A stretch of 21,771 bases of DNA from an uncultured Hungatella sp. (GCA_910588325.1 CAJUPP010000063.1:1-21771), one strand, 5' to 3'. Counted from the first letter of the stretch, positions 7,668 to 16,261 are shown. The notes: generated by a model not told the origin, from the letters alone. A program made the numbers and translations.

Positions 7668-9065
7668 ATGAAAAAAAGAGTATTGGGAATGGTTCTTGCA
7701 CTGTCATTAACAGCAGGACTGCTGGCAGGATGCAAAGGATCCGCATCACAGAATGAAACAGAGGGAACAAAAGCGGCAGATGTTACACAGGCACAGACAC
7801 AGGCGTCTGGCGGCGCAGACCAATCAACCCAGGCTGCAGAGGATAAACCTTATGCAGGTACAACAATTGTTATGAATTTAAATACGCCTTCCGAGGCGAT
7901 TCGGGAACAATATGATGCATGGCTGGAGGATTTGAAAAAGAAAGTTATGGATCAAACCGGTATCGAACTTCAGGTAGAGATGGTTTCCTGGGGAGATTAT
8001 CTGAATAAACACCTGACTTCCATAGCCAGCCAGGAAGGACCGGATATCATTCAGATGGGTTCCAGCGTGCCGCCGGTTATCGCAGCGGCAGGGGGACTGT
8101 TGGATCTGACGCCATATATGGATGAACTGGGCGGAATGGACGTTTATTATGACGTTGGAAAATACTATTGTACATGGGACGGAAAGATGATGGCCATTCC
8201 ATGGGGCGGAGGCGGCCGGGAAATTTATTACAACAAAGACATCTATGATGCGGCCGGACTGGAATATCCATCAAATGACTGGACTTTTGAAGAGTTTACA
8301 GAGGATGCGAAGGCATTGACCGAATATATGGGAAAACCGGCCTTTGCGATTATGGGAAGCGCCAATGATACTACCTATTATTTTTGGTCACAGCTGATTA
8401 CAGACGGAGGAAACGTCTTAAACGACGATATGACAAAGTCAGAATTTAACGGACAGGAAGGCGTTGACGCGGTAAAACGTATTGTGGATATGTATAATAA
8501 TGGATACATTCCTTCCTCTTTTGCAGAGAGTACCGTAGACGATATCCTTCCGGCATTTATCAACGGCGAGGTTGCCCTGTCCTATGGAAACGCAAGCTGG
8601 TGGCAGGATGTAGTGGCGAATATGGATGGAAACTGGGGCACAGTAGCCATGCCGGTTGGAAAGGCAGGACTGGCTAACGGCACCGTAACCATGAGCGCCT
8701 TCGGTATCATGAGTTATACCAAAAATCCGGATGCGGCTGCCGAAGTGCTTAAGATTCTGGCAAGTCCTGAAGAGATTGTAAGGTCAACCTCCATTCTGGG
8801 ATGGATTCCATTCCGCGAGGATATTGAGAACGACCCAGCATATGAGGATAATCCGGCAAAAGAAACCTTCTTTTATGTAGCAAAACAAAGCAAAGCGTTT
8901 ATTCCTCAGTATCAGGCCATATCAACCGTACTGTCCACATCAACCAAATACCTGAATTCTATTTTCTCTCAGGCAGTAACCGGTGGGAATGTGGATGAGG
9001 CCTATATTAAAGAACAACTGGATGCTTTGGCACAGGAAGTAGACCATGTGCTGTCACAAAATTAA
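7668..9065 (+). CDS. ABC transporter sugar-binding lipoprotein (family 1, CUT1)
   Basis: Protein of 465 residues beginning with a lipoprotein signal peptide: MKKR, a hydrophobic core (5-20) and the lipobox LAGC with C22 as the lipidated residue. A low-complexity Ala/Gln/Thr/Ser linker spans ~25-60. The mature part has extracellular solute-binding family 1 features: GPDIIQMGSS near 124-133, then DLTPYMDEL, AIPWGGGGREIYYNKDIYDAAGLEYP and NGEVALSYGNASWW. Such proteins capture mono- or oligosaccharides and sugar acids outside the membrane and feed the two permeases that follow. AGAAAGGAG lies ahead of the ATG. A hairpin after the stop codon may hold its mRNA at a higher level than the permeases. 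Confidence 0.93.
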   Translation: MKKRVLGMVLALSLTAGLLAGCKGSASQNETEGTKAADVTQAQTQASGGADQSTQAAEDKPYAGTTIVMNLNTPSEAIREQYDAWLEDLKKKVMDQTGIELQVEMVSWGDYLNKHLTSIASQEGPDIIQMGSSVPPVIAAAGGLLDLTPYMDELGGMDVYYDVGKYYCTWDGKMMAIPWGGGGREIYYNKDIYDAAGLEYPSNDWTFEEFTEDAKALTEYMGKPAFAIMGSANDTTYYFWSQLITDGGNVLNDDMTKSEFNGQEGVDAVKRIVDMYNNGYIPSSFAESTVDDILPAFINGEVALSYGNASWWQDVVANMDGNWGTVAMPVGKAGLANGTVTMSAFGIMSYTKNPDAAAEVLKILASPEEIVRSTSILGWIPFREDIENDPAYEDNPAKETFFYVAKQSKAFIPQYQAISTVLSTSTKYLNSIFSQAVTGGNVDEAYIKEQLDALAQEVDHVLSQN

Positions 9066-9084
9066 ATAAGAACAGGCGACCTGC

Positions 9085-9117
9085 AGGCTGGGGATACGTT
9101 TGTTTTCCCAGCCTTTT
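9085..9117 (+). terminator. Intercistronic hairpin, partial terminator/stabiliser
   Basis: AGGCTGGG (9085-9092) pairs with CCCAGCCT (9107-9114); a G-U and an A-U extend the stem inward, and the T-run runs only to 9117. It lies between the binding-protein stop and the first permease. A short T-run suggests partial termination or 3'-end protection, a common way to make more binding protein than permease. Confidence 0.55.
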
Positions 9118-9139
9118 CCGACAAAGGCGGTGATCATAT

Positions 9140-10039
9140 ATGAAAAAGAAAAAACAGAAAATTGCGCCATGGATCCTGCCGGCATTTATAAGTATGTCAA
9201 TTATCCAGTTTTTGCCGGGAGCCATTTCTATATTAATGGGGTTTACGAATCTGGGAGTTCAAAATATTACGAACATTCCCAGCACAAAGATTACCGGTCT
9301 GAACAATTTTATGGAGATTTTTAAAAAGGGGACGGTAGTAGGGAATCAATTTACCATTTCCCTGTTGGGAACATTGGAATATACATTTTTTGCGACGCTG
9401 ATTACATTTCTTTTTGGATTGGGGCTGGCGCTTCTTTTAAACCAGGAATTTCCGGGAAGAGCATTTATAAGAGCGGCTTTGATCGTTCCATGGATTGTAC
9501 CGGGAGTAGTGGCTGCATTTATCTGGAGATTAATGTTCTTAAGTGATTACGGCATAATCAATAAACTTTTAAGGCACGGAGGGATTATTAAGGACAACAT
9601 TTTCTGGCTATTGGAAGACAAAGCGTTGTTCAGTCTGATGATCGCCCATCTATGGTCAAACCTGCCGTTTGTCATGATATCGATTCTGGCTGCTTTGCAG
9701 ACCATACCGGAAGAGTTATATGAAGCCTGCAAGATCGACGGCGGAAATGTGTTTCAGAGGTTTGTATATATTTCGCTTCCAGGCATTAAAAATGTTTCAA
9801 CCATGATTGTGCTTCTGTCCTTTATTAAGGGCGCGGGAGAATTTACCCTTCCTTACGTGATGTATGGGAGATCAGCGCCTCCTGGAAAGGCCAATCTGAT
9901 ATCGATTTTAATTTATCAGACGTCGTTTCAAACCTGGGAATTTGGAAAAGGGGCGGCTATGTCTACCGTGATATTGGTGATTATGCTCATAATCGCAATC
10001 TTTTATATGCGTCTTGCAATGCAGGAAAAAGCAGACTGA
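9140..10039 (+). CDS. ABC transporter permease, MalF/UgpA type
   Basis: Protein of 299 residues with about six membrane segments (roughly 10-34, 76-100, 110-133, 163-188, 217-240, 273-293). The cytoplasmic EAA loop that contacts the ATPase is clear at 191-214: EELYEACKIDGG...YISLPGI. Basic N-terminus MKKKKQK. GGCGGTGA acts as the ribosome binding site. It forms the membrane channel together with the next gene. No ATP-binding subunit is encoded in the operon, so a shared MsmX/UgpC-type ATPase elsewhere in the genome must energise it. Confidence 0.93.
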   Translation: MKKKKQKIAPWILPAFISMSIIQFLPGAISILMGFTNLGVQNITNIPSTKITGLNNFMEIFKKGTVVGNQFTISLLGTLEYTFFATLITFLFGLGLALLLNQEFPGRAFIRAALIVPWIVPGVVAAFIWRLMFLSDYGIINKLLRHGGIIKDNIFWLLEDKALFSLMIAHLWSNLPFVMISILAALQTIPEELYEACKIDGGNVFQRFVYISLPGIKNVSTMIVLLSFIKGAGEFTLPYVMYGRSAPPGKANLISILIYQTSFQTWEFGKGAAMSTVILVIMLIIAIFYMRLAMQEKAD

Positions 10040-10053
10040 AAGGAAGGGTGTAT

Positions 10054-10911
10054 ATGACAAAGACGAAGGCGAAGAAGCTTTTAAAACGGATATTTTTTGC
10101 ATTGGCCATAGGAGCATACCTGCTGTTTGCACTTTTTCCTTTTTTTGTAATGATTGCAATGTCTTTCTCCAGTAAATTTGCAATTATGGGGGTGGATACT
10201 CCCATATGGCCCAAAAAGCCGATTTTGAAAAATTACGAAAGAATGTGGCAGGTGGTTCCGCTGCTTAAGTATATTAAAAACAGTCTCATCGTCTGCTCCT
10301 CCACGGTTATGGTCTCTCTGCTCATGTCAGTACCAGCTTCCTATGCTCTGAGCCGGTTCCGGTTTCGGGGAAAAAAGGCGTTTTCCATCTCGATTCTGGC
10401 GACGCAGCTGTTTCCGGGTATTACCATGCTGCTGCCTATTTACCTTATGTATGTAAACTTTACGAAACTGACAGGGATACCGATGACGAAAACACTTCAT
10501 GGATTGGTAGTGGCTTTTGCTACATTTGGAATTCCTTATTCTATATGGATGCTGAAAAGTTACTTTGACAGCATTCCGGATGAATTGGAGCAGGCGGCCA
10601 TGATCGATGGCTGCTCCCGGACCAAAGCCATGGTGCGGGTTGTTCTGCCTCTGGTGGTTCCGGGGATGGTTGCAACAGGACTTTATGTGTTTTTGCTGGC
10701 ATGGAATAATATTTTGTTTGCAGGAGTGCTGACAGACCAGGCTACAAGAACCTTTGCAACAGGGCTGCAGGAGTTTGCTTCGGAATCGTCAACCGAATAC
10801 GGACTTCTCATGGCAGCCTGTTCCGTGACTACCATACCGATTGTAGCGCTGTTTTTTGTCTTCCAGAAATATTTTGTAGGAGGAATGACCGGCGGAGCAG
10901 TAAAAGGATAA
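10054..10911 (+). CDS. ABC transporter permease, MalG/UgpE type
   Basis: Protein of 285 residues. Predicted membrane segments near 13-36, 76-98, 112-134, 142-160, 191-214 and 250-273; the EAA loop is ~176-200 (DELEQAAMIDGC...VVLPLVVPG). A GTG two codons earlier (10048) is in frame, but AAGGAAGG is better spaced for the ATG at 10054. It begins 14 bases after the first permease, so translation is probably coupled. Second half of the CUT1 translocation pore. Confidence 0.92.
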   Translation: MTKTKAKKLLKRIFFALAIGAYLLFALFPFFVMIAMSFSSKFAIMGVDTPIWPKKPILKNYERMWQVVPLLKYIKNSLIVCSSTVMVSLLMSVPASYALSRFRFRGKKAFSISILATQLFPGITMLLPIYLMYVNFTKLTGIPMTKTLHGLVVAFATFGIPYSIWMLKSYFDSIPDELEQAAMIDGCSRTKAMVRVVLPLVVPGMVATGLYVFLLAWNNILFAGVLTDQATRTFATGLQEFASESSTEYGLLMAACSVTTIPIVALFFVFQKYFVGGMTGGAVKG

Positions 10912-10929
10912 GGAGAGGAGAGCAGGGAA

Positions 10930-12297
10930 ATGTCAGAACAGTATGATGTGATTTCCAGTGCGGGGCTGGGGAAGGCTTCGGAGGTGATCCTGGATAAGGT
11001 CAGAGAATATTTACCAGAGAAAAAAGAATATGATGTGATTGTTGCAGGAGGTGGGCCTGCGGGCATCGGAGCAGCTGTAGCGGCACGGATGCAGGGAGCA
11101 GAAACACTGCTTTTGGAGGCGTCAAGTACTCTGGGCGGTGTAGCCGCCGCGGCGATGTGGATGCCGGTAAACCGCATCACTCTCTGGGGAGTGACGCCGG
11201 AAGGAGGGAAGCGCGGCGGAGTTCACGATCTGTTTGTGGATGCTGTGAGAAGTTATGGGGCACAGGCATATACGGAGCGGAGGCATCCGGCTACGGATAT
11301 GAGAGGGGGCTTAAGCATCCATCCGGATTATCTGAAAATGGCAATGTTTCAGCTTTTGGAGCGTAATGGATGCCGGTACCGCCTTTACAGCCCGGTTACG
11401 GATGTAATTATGGAGAATCATTGTATCAAGGGAGTAAGCGTCCGTACAAAGAGCGGAGAGGATATTTTCAGAGGGAAGATAGTGATTGACTGCACGGGAG
11501 ATGGGGACGTGGCATACCGGGCAGGGGTAAACATGAAAAAAGGAAGAGAAGAGGATGGCAGAATGCTTCCGCCGGCTCTTTTGTGGACTGTGGGAAACGT
11601 GGATTTAAAGCGATTTTTCCGCTTTTTTACCGGAGAAAGGGAAAGGTTTGAAGAGATTATAAAGGAGGCAGGAAAAGAAGGATACATTACCTGTAAATGG
11701 TACGACTTTGATGAGACATCCATAGCAGATGCGGTAAACGTCAATAACGGGGGTGTAAATGACTGGGGAAACATTGATATGACCGATGAAGGAGATATGA
11801 CCGTGGCAGAACGTCTGGGAATTCAGGCGGCACTGGATTTCTGTACGTTTGTGAAGAAAAAGAGAGTCCCGGGAATGGAAGACTGTTGTCTGCTTCGGGC
11901 CGGATATCGGGTGGCAGTGCGGGATACCAGACGAATAGACGCCCTCTACAATATCACCCATGAGGATGCAGTGTCAGCACCGGAATTTCCGGATATGGTT
12001 TCCAGACGATATGGATTTATTGATGCGGTGGGGTACTATGGGGCAGAGATGAAATCCGGGCATGCCTACCCCTATCGCTGTCTTGTGCCAAAGGGAGTAA
12101 AGAATCTGCTGGTGGCAGGAAGATGCGCAGGGGCAACTCATTTGGGTTTTGCATCCGGACGGGGAATGGGAGAAAATATGGGAATGGGACAGGCTGCAGG
12201 GGTTGCGGCAGTAGAGGCCATTCGACAGAAGAAAACGCCGGATCAGATTGAAGTGAAAAAAGTTCAGGATATTTTACGGGCTATGGGGGTGAAATGA
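10930..12297 (+). CDS. FAD-dependent oxidoreductase (FAD_oxidored type)
   Basis: Protein of 455 residues. The dinucleotide-binding motif VIVAGGGPAGIGAAVAA lies at 36-52 (G40-G45), followed by E63 in LLLEASS, which would bind the adenosine ribose, then STLGGVAAAAMW. The C-terminal FAD contact region is LLVAGRCAGATHLGFASGRG...GMGQAAGVAA near 395-430. Family PF12831-like; members oxidise hydroxyl groups or reduce double bonds, mostly on unknown substrates. An extra ~35 residues precede the FAD fold. Last gene of the operon, 18 bases after the permease, with GGAGAGGAG as ribosome binding site. It may oxidise the imported polyol/aldonate or a pathway hydroxyl group. The operon ends here because transposase debris follows directly. 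Confidence 0.88.
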   Translation: MSEQYDVISSAGLGKASEVILDKVREYLPEKKEYDVIVAGGGPAGIGAAVAARMQGAETLLLEASSTLGGVAAAAMWMPVNRITLWGVTPEGGKRGGVHDLFVDAVRSYGAQAYTERRHPATDMRGGLSIHPDYLKMAMFQLLERNGCRYRLYSPVTDVIMENHCIKGVSVRTKSGEDIFRGKIVIDCTGDGDVAYRAGVNMKKGREEDGRMLPPALLWTVGNVDLKRFFRFFTGERERFEEIIKEAGKEGYITCKWYDFDETSIADAVNVNNGGVNDWGNIDMTDEGDMTVAERLGIQAALDFCTFVKKKRVPGMEDCCLLRAGYRVAVRDTRRIDALYNITHEDAVSAPEFPDMVSRRYGFIDAVGYYGAEMKSGHAYPYRCLVPKGVKNLLVAGRCAGATHLGFASGRGMGENMGMGQAAGVAAVEAIRQKKTPDQIEVKKVQDILRAMGVK

Positions 12298-12375
12298 TGA
12301 ATTTTAGAGGTAGTAAGCGCGGCCCTTGAAATTGGAGACAGAAACATCAATCCAATTCCAAGGAGGTACATGATT

Positions 12376-12857
12376 ATGTTACATGAAGACATGAAAGCTG
12401 CCTTTGCTGACGCCGTCAGCCATATCGTATCCAACATCTCACAGTATGCAGCCGGTCCCGGCAGGGACTTCACCCGTTCCGGAAAAAAGGGGGCCGACAG
12501 GCTCATCTCCTTCCTGGTTTCCTGCGGCTCTTCCAGCACCAGGATAGAATTGCTTGGTTTCTTTGGCCTGCAGGCAGACTCCCCATCCGCCACAAGGATG
12601 AATTCCGGGCCTTCTGCGATATGGCCGACCGGCTTGACACGCCGCCTGGTACCGGGGATGTCTTCATCGGCGACCGCGGGTACTGCTCCTATAATAACAT
12701 GGCCCATGTGGTGAAGAAGGGACAATACTTCCTCTTCCGTACAAAGGACATCCATTCCAAAGGGCTTGTCGGGAATTTCGACCTCCCGGATTCTGACTCG
12801 TTTGACATTACGGTAGATGTCACCCTTGTTTTATACAGATGCGAAGCGCTCCAATGA
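12376..12857 (+). pseudogene. IS4-type DDE transposase remnant
   Basis: Frame 1 gives an N-terminus typical of clostridial IS4-family transposases: MLHEDMKAAFADAVSHIVSN, DFTRSGKK and LISFLVSCGSSSTRIELLGFFGLQAD. It then jumps to a different frame at about 12580, where RHKDEFRAFCDMADRLD and DVFIGDRGYCSYNNMAHVV (the second catalytic Asp block) and FLFRTKDIHSKGL follow, ending at 12855-12857. The stretch between FFGLQAD and the DEFRAF block is missing, so an internal deletion caused the frame change, and the C-terminal third with the catalytic Glu is also gone. AAGGAGG precedes the start; an in-frame ATG also exists at 12370. Terminal inverted repeats were not found. It abuts the operon end by under 100 bases. 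Confidence 0.75.
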
Positions 12858-13017
12858 AAATTAACTGGATTGGATAATATAGATAAAAATCCACTTCATC
12901 CATTTTGCCTTCTCCTTTTCTTTTACATTTCCAGTATTGCAAGTACTGCTATGGAACTTCAATCCGCTGGAAAAATGCTCCAAATCAATACAAAAATAGG
13001 CAGAATGCACAGACGGA

Positions 13018-14241
13018 TCACGCTTGAATCTCATTCCGATAAGCCGTAGGCGTCTTCCCCAGCAATTTCTTAAATATTCGGGTAAAATAGTTGGCGTCAG
13101 AAAAACCACATTGGGCCGCAATCTCTCCTATGGAGTAATGGGAAGCATTTAACAGCAGGAGAGACTGCCGGATGCGGGTCTGATTGATGTAATCTGTGAC
13201 GGTGATGCCGGTCTCCTTCTTAAACTGGGTAGAAAGGTAGGGAGGAGAGACATAATTCATGGCAGCTAGGCTGGCTAAGGACAGTTCGCTGTTATAATGA
13301 AAGTCAATATAATCTAGGCAGGTCCGTATCAGAGCAGAGTTGGAAAGCCTTGAGTAATTATTTACCAACATACAATATTTGCGGATCATGGTACTGGGAA
13401 GAGAATCCAAGAACTCCATGGTGCAGGATGATTCAATCTCAATGGCAAATTGTCTGGATAAATTGTCAATATGAAAAGGATGGATGTGAGCCTTTTCAAC
13501 AGCTTTCCGCAGCAGTGTATTTAAGGTAAACATAAGATTTTTCTGGTTTCGGACAGGGTCAGGGACACGGGGAATGAGCCGGAACTGCCGGAAATGATAG
13601 TGGGCGTCTAAGGCTTCCTGGGTGTTGCCGGTGGAAACGGCGTTTATCATTTTATTTTCCCATGTATAGCGTTCTGCGATGGAGTGGAAAGCCACATCGG
13701 ATGTTTCCGGATTAAAAAAATGATAATCCATAGAAGGAAACTGTTTTACGGTCCGGATGTCGATCTGACTGAATTTCAGGGAAAAACCACATCGGCTGAG
13801 AAAAAAGACAATGATCTGGTTCCAGTATTCATAGGGATGAAACAAAGGGATGCGGTTAAAAAATTCCAGAAAGTCCTGATGGTAGCGGGAAGGAATGTCA
13901 TACTTTTCAAAAATCACAAAAGCATTCCCCTGGCTCATAGGATGGAAAAAAACAGGTCCAAGGCATAAGACCTGACCTCCGGCAACAGATTCTGCCTCTT
14001 TCGGAAAACGGAAGAAGAAGTACTGAAGCGTTAAGTCATCCTGAAAAGAATAATAGACACCTGCTTGCAGATGTTGTCTCATAGAGTCTGCTATCATTTG
14101 ATAGTCAAAATCTTTCAGCATTTTTTTGCGGAAACCATAATCGATTTGTTCAATCTGTTCGTATGTTTCGTCGAAAAGAAGAACCTGTATGCCAAGATGG
14201 CACATCAGGTCGGTTAAAGTTTCTAACGGTTCCGGATTCAT
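13018..14241 (-). CDS. AraC-family transcriptional regulator
   Basis: Protein of 407 residues. The C-terminal ~100 residues (about 305-405) hold two helix-turn-helix motifs: LSLASLAAMNYVSPPYLSTQFKKETG and SIGEIAAQCGFSDANYFTRIFKKLLGKTPTAYR, the AraC signature. The ~300-residue N-terminal part contains no membrane segment or recognisable cupin motif and is presumably the ligand sensor. Start ATG at 14239-14241 with GAGG upstream. It is divergent from mannonate dehydratase with a 170-bp shared spacer, so it most likely controls uxuA in response to a hexuronate or a breakdown product. Between it and the transposase remnant (12858-13017) nothing is recognised. Confidence 0.9.
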   Translation of the reverse strand: MNPEPLETLTDLMCHLGIQVLLFDETYEQIEQIDYGFRKKMLKDFDYQMIADSMRQHLQAGVYYSFQDDLTLQYFFFRFPKEAESVAGGQVLCLGPVFFHPMSQGNAFVIFEKYDIPSRYHQDFLEFFNRIPLFHPYEYWNQIIVFFLSRCGFSLKFSQIDIRTVKQFPSMDYHFFNPETSDVAFHSIAERYTWENKMINAVSTGNTQEALDAHYHFRQFRLIPRVPDPVRNQKNLMFTLNTLLRKAVEKAHIHPFHIDNLSRQFAIEIESSCTMEFLDSLPSTMIRKYCMLVNNYSRLSNSALIRTCLDYIDFHYNSELSLASLAAMNYVSPPYLSTQFKKETGITVTDYINQTRIRQSLLLLNASHYSIGEIAAQCGFSDANYFTRIFKKLLGKTPTAYRNEIQA

Positions 14242-14286
14242 CAGCAGTACCTCGCATAATTTTCCTTAAAAAAAGTATAATTTTAC

Positions 14287-14323
14287 TGTACGAAATATCG
14301 TAGCACAAAATAGTACGGATATC
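14287..14323. promoter_or_regulatory. Candidate AraC-type operator repeats
   Basis: Two similar sequences occur in tandem between the AraC gene and uxuA: GTACGAAATATC from 14288 and GTACGGATATC from 14313, 25 bases apart start to start. The first also has inverted arms TACGA/TCGTA. AraC proteins commonly bind direct repeats spaced by about two helical turns; these lie just upstream of the uxuA -35. Inference from position and repetition only. Confidence 0.35.
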
Positions 14324-14347
14324 AACAAAAATTGTTCTTGGAAAAGT

Positions 14348-14375
14348 TTGAAAAATTGTTATAATTTGATATAAT
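14348..14375 (+). promoter_or_regulatory. Promoter of uxuA
   Basis: TTGAAA (14348-14353), a 16-base spacer and TATAAT (14370-14375) stand 43 bases before the uxuA start. Confidence 0.6.
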
Positions 14376-14417
14376 AGACTCCGAGAGTATATTATAAAAA
14401 AGAGGAGGTATATGCAG

Positions 14418-15494
14418 ATGCAAATGGGATTTCGCTGGTATGGCGAAGGCAATGATGACATTAAATTGTCAGATATCAAACAGATCCCGGGTGTGACCAG
14501 TATTGTATGGGCACTCCACGACAAGATGCCCGGTGAAGTCTGGGAAGTGGAAGAGATAGCCAAGGTACAAAAGCAGTTGGAGCCTTATGGCTTCAATATG
14601 GATGTGGTAGAATCGGTCAATGTACATGACGACATCAAGATCGGTCTGCCAAGCCGCGACGGGTATATTAAGAATTATATCCAGACCATACGGAATCTGT
14701 CTCAGTTTGGTGTGAAAGTAATCTGTTACAACTTTATGCCGGTATTTGACTGGACCAGAACCGATTTGTTCCATCCGGTAGGAGACGGTTCCACGGCACT
14801 GTATTATGAGGCCAGCAAGATTCATGATGACCCAAAGGAGATGGCAGATTATATTCTGAACAATCTCCATGGTCTGACCTTCCCTGGCTGGGAGCCGGAG
14901 CGTATGGCAAAGCTGGATGAGCTCTTTGAGGCATATAAGCCGGTAACTAAGGACAAACTGTGGGAGAACCTGAAGTATTTTCTGGAGGCTCTGATGCCGG
15001 TCTGCAAGGAATGCGATATCAAGATGGCTATCCATATGGATGATCCGCCATGGGATATTTTCGGACTGCCCCGTCTTATGGTAGATGCGGAAGCAGTGGA
15101 CAAGTTCCTTGCTATGGTAGACAGTCCTTATAACTGTCTGACTTTGTGTTCAGGAAGTCTGAATGCAAATCCGAAGAACAACGTGGCGGAGATTGTACGG
15201 AAGCATTGCGATCGTATCGCATTCGCACATATCCGCAATATCAAGCACTTCCCCAATGGTGATTTCTCCGAGGCAAGCCACCGCGACTGCGACGGAGAGA
15301 CGGGAATTCTGGATATTATTAAGGCATACCATGACTGCGGATTCACAGGCTACATCAGACCAGACCACGGGCGTCATCTGTGGAATGAAGGACCGGGCAA
15401 TGTACGTCCCGGATACGGTCTGTATGACAGGGCATTGGGAATCATGTATATGTGGGGCATCTGGGATATGCTGGATAAGCTGGACAAACAATAA
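14418..15494 (+). CDS. uxuA: Mannonate dehydratase
   Basis: Protein of 358 residues from the ATG at 14418 (another ATG six bases upstream is too close to AGGAGG at 14403-14408). It converts D-mannonate to 2-keto-3-deoxy-D-gluconate in hexuronate breakdown. Family marks: GFRWYGEGND at the N-terminus, GVTSIVWALHD, GVKVICYNFMPVFDWTRTDL, the metal-site region AIHMDDPPWDIFGLPR, LTLCSGSL, AFAHIRNI and GYIRPDHGRHLW. The length agrees with Bacillus-type UxuA rather than the longer E. coli form. It stands as a single transcription unit with its own promoter, terminator and divergent AraC regulator. Its product could feed a keto-deoxy acid aldolase; the DHDPS-type lyase upstream is a candidate but is not shown to be linked. 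Confidence 0.95.
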   Translation: MQMGFRWYGEGNDDIKLSDIKQIPGVTSIVWALHDKMPGEVWEVEEIAKVQKQLEPYGFNMDVVESVNVHDDIKIGLPSRDGYIKNYIQTIRNLSQFGVKVICYNFMPVFDWTRTDLFHPVGDGSTALYYEASKIHDDPKEMADYILNNLHGLTFPGWEPERMAKLDELFEAYKPVTKDKLWENLKYFLEALMPVCKECDIKMAIHMDDPPWDIFGLPRLMVDAEAVDKFLAMVDSPYNCLTLCSGSLNANPKNNVAEIVRKHCDRIAFAHIRNIKHFPNGDFSEASHRDCDGETGILDIIKAYHDCGFTGYIRPDHGRHLWNEGPGNVRPGYGLYDRALGIMYMWGIWDMLDKLDKQ

Positions 15495-15502
15495 AAAGGA
15501 TG

Positions 15503-15555
15503 AAAACCGTCGGAATCTGGACAAACATTATATTTGGCAGGTTTTGACGGTTTTT
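15503..15555 (+). terminator. Terminator after uxuA
   Basis: AAAACCGTC (15503-15511) pairs with GACGGTTTT (15546-15554), followed by further Ts and a second T-rich stretch (15559-15563). The loop is long (34 bases). The 3' arm reaches the stop codon of the convergent Crp/Fnr gene, so the spacer between the two genes is almost entirely this structure. Confidence 0.6.
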
Positions 15556-16201
15556 ACGTTTTTATTTCAAAAACATTCTTGTTATACTCAATCAGGCCGT
15601 CATGTTTCATTCTCCCCAGCTCCTTTGACAACGCGCTGCGGTCCAGATTCAGATAGTCAGCCAGCTGCTGGCGGTTAAAGGGAATGATGATCCGATTACT
15701 GCCCTGTGCGGAAAGCTGTTGCGAGAAGTAGGAAAGCAGCCTACCCCGTATGGTTTTGGGGGATGTGTGCAGGCTGCGCCTGGAAAGCTGCAGATTTTTT
15801 TGGGCAGTAATTATCACAAGATTTTGAATCAACTTGTTTTGGCTGTGACAGACCGAACAGGGCATAAAAAGCTTGGGAACGCTTATGAATAAGATATCAC
15901 AGTCTTCATTGGCCACCGCGTCTACCATCATCGGTTCACCTGGTACACAGGCATAGGATTCGCCAAACACATCTCCGGCGGGGGTGATGCCCAGGATGCT
16001 TTTATTCCCCCAGAGATCCGTATGCTCAATCCGGAGGCTTCCGGAAAGGACAAGGCCGATATCTGTCACTATATTTCCTGCGCTGAAAATCACATTCCCT
16101 TTTCTATATTTATCTGTCCGAAAATCAAGATGTCTGGCCATATTCCTGATATCTTCCTCTGAGCATTCACGAAAGAGTGCTGTTTTGGAAACAAAATTCA
16201 A
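15554..16201 (-). CDS. Crp/Fnr-family transcriptional regulator (HcpR-like)
   Basis: Protein of 215 residues. Residues ~8-120 form the cyclic-nucleotide-type beta-barrel (KGNVIFSAGN, IGLVLSGSLRIEH, GITPAGDVFGES) and ~173-206 the winged helix (FNRQQLADYLNLDRSALSKELGRMKHDGLIEY). Five cysteines occur (C13, C85, C101, C115, C118), but not the N-terminal Cys cluster of true Fnr. The start is a TTG (16199-16201), supported by GAGGG seven bases upstream; no in-frame ATG is better. It is divergent from a 4Fe-4S protein gene, as in clostridial HcpR-FrdX pairs linked to nitrosative or redox stress, hence the tentative label. A 14-bp palindrome lies between the two genes. No hcp gene is in the window. 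Confidence 0.88.
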   Translation of the reverse strand: MNFVSKTALFRECSEEDIRNMARHLDFRTDKYRKGNVIFSAGNIVTDIGLVLSGSLRIEHTDLWGNKSILGITPAGDVFGESYACVPGEPMMVDAVANEDCDILFISVPKLFMPCSVCHSQNKLIQNLVIITAQKNLQLSRRSLHTSPKTIRGRLLSYFSQQLSAQGSNRIIIPFNRQQLADYLNLDRSALSKELGRMKHDGLIEYNKNVFEIKT

Positions 16202-16219
16202 AATAAAACCCTCATTTCC

Positions 16220-16261
16220 GTGGTTATAACCACATACTTCTGAAAAAAATTATAGTATAAT
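16220..16261 (+). promoter_or_regulatory. Crp/Fnr-type operator and divergent promoters
   Basis: GTGGTTATAACCAC (16220-16233) is a perfect 14-bp palindrome. For the ferredoxin gene a TATAAT lies at 16256-16261 with no proper -35. If transcription starts seven bases later, the palindrome is centred at about -41.5, the class II activator position used by Crp and Fnr. On the other strand, TATAAT (complement of 16249-16254) would start the regulator gene with the palindrome just downstream, a repressing position. Positions are seen; the regulation is inferred. Confidence 0.6.

Noticed and set aside
10683..11180. Minus-strand 165-residue open frame over the permease/FAD genes
   Set aside because: Antisense to two well-supported genes, with no family resemblance or start signal.
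12264..12755. Minus-strand open frame over the transposase remnant
   Set aside because: Antisense shadow of recognisable transposase sequence.
14469..15035. Minus-strand 188-residue open frame inside uxuA
   Set aside because: Opposite to a clear mannonate dehydratase; composition fits a codon shadow.
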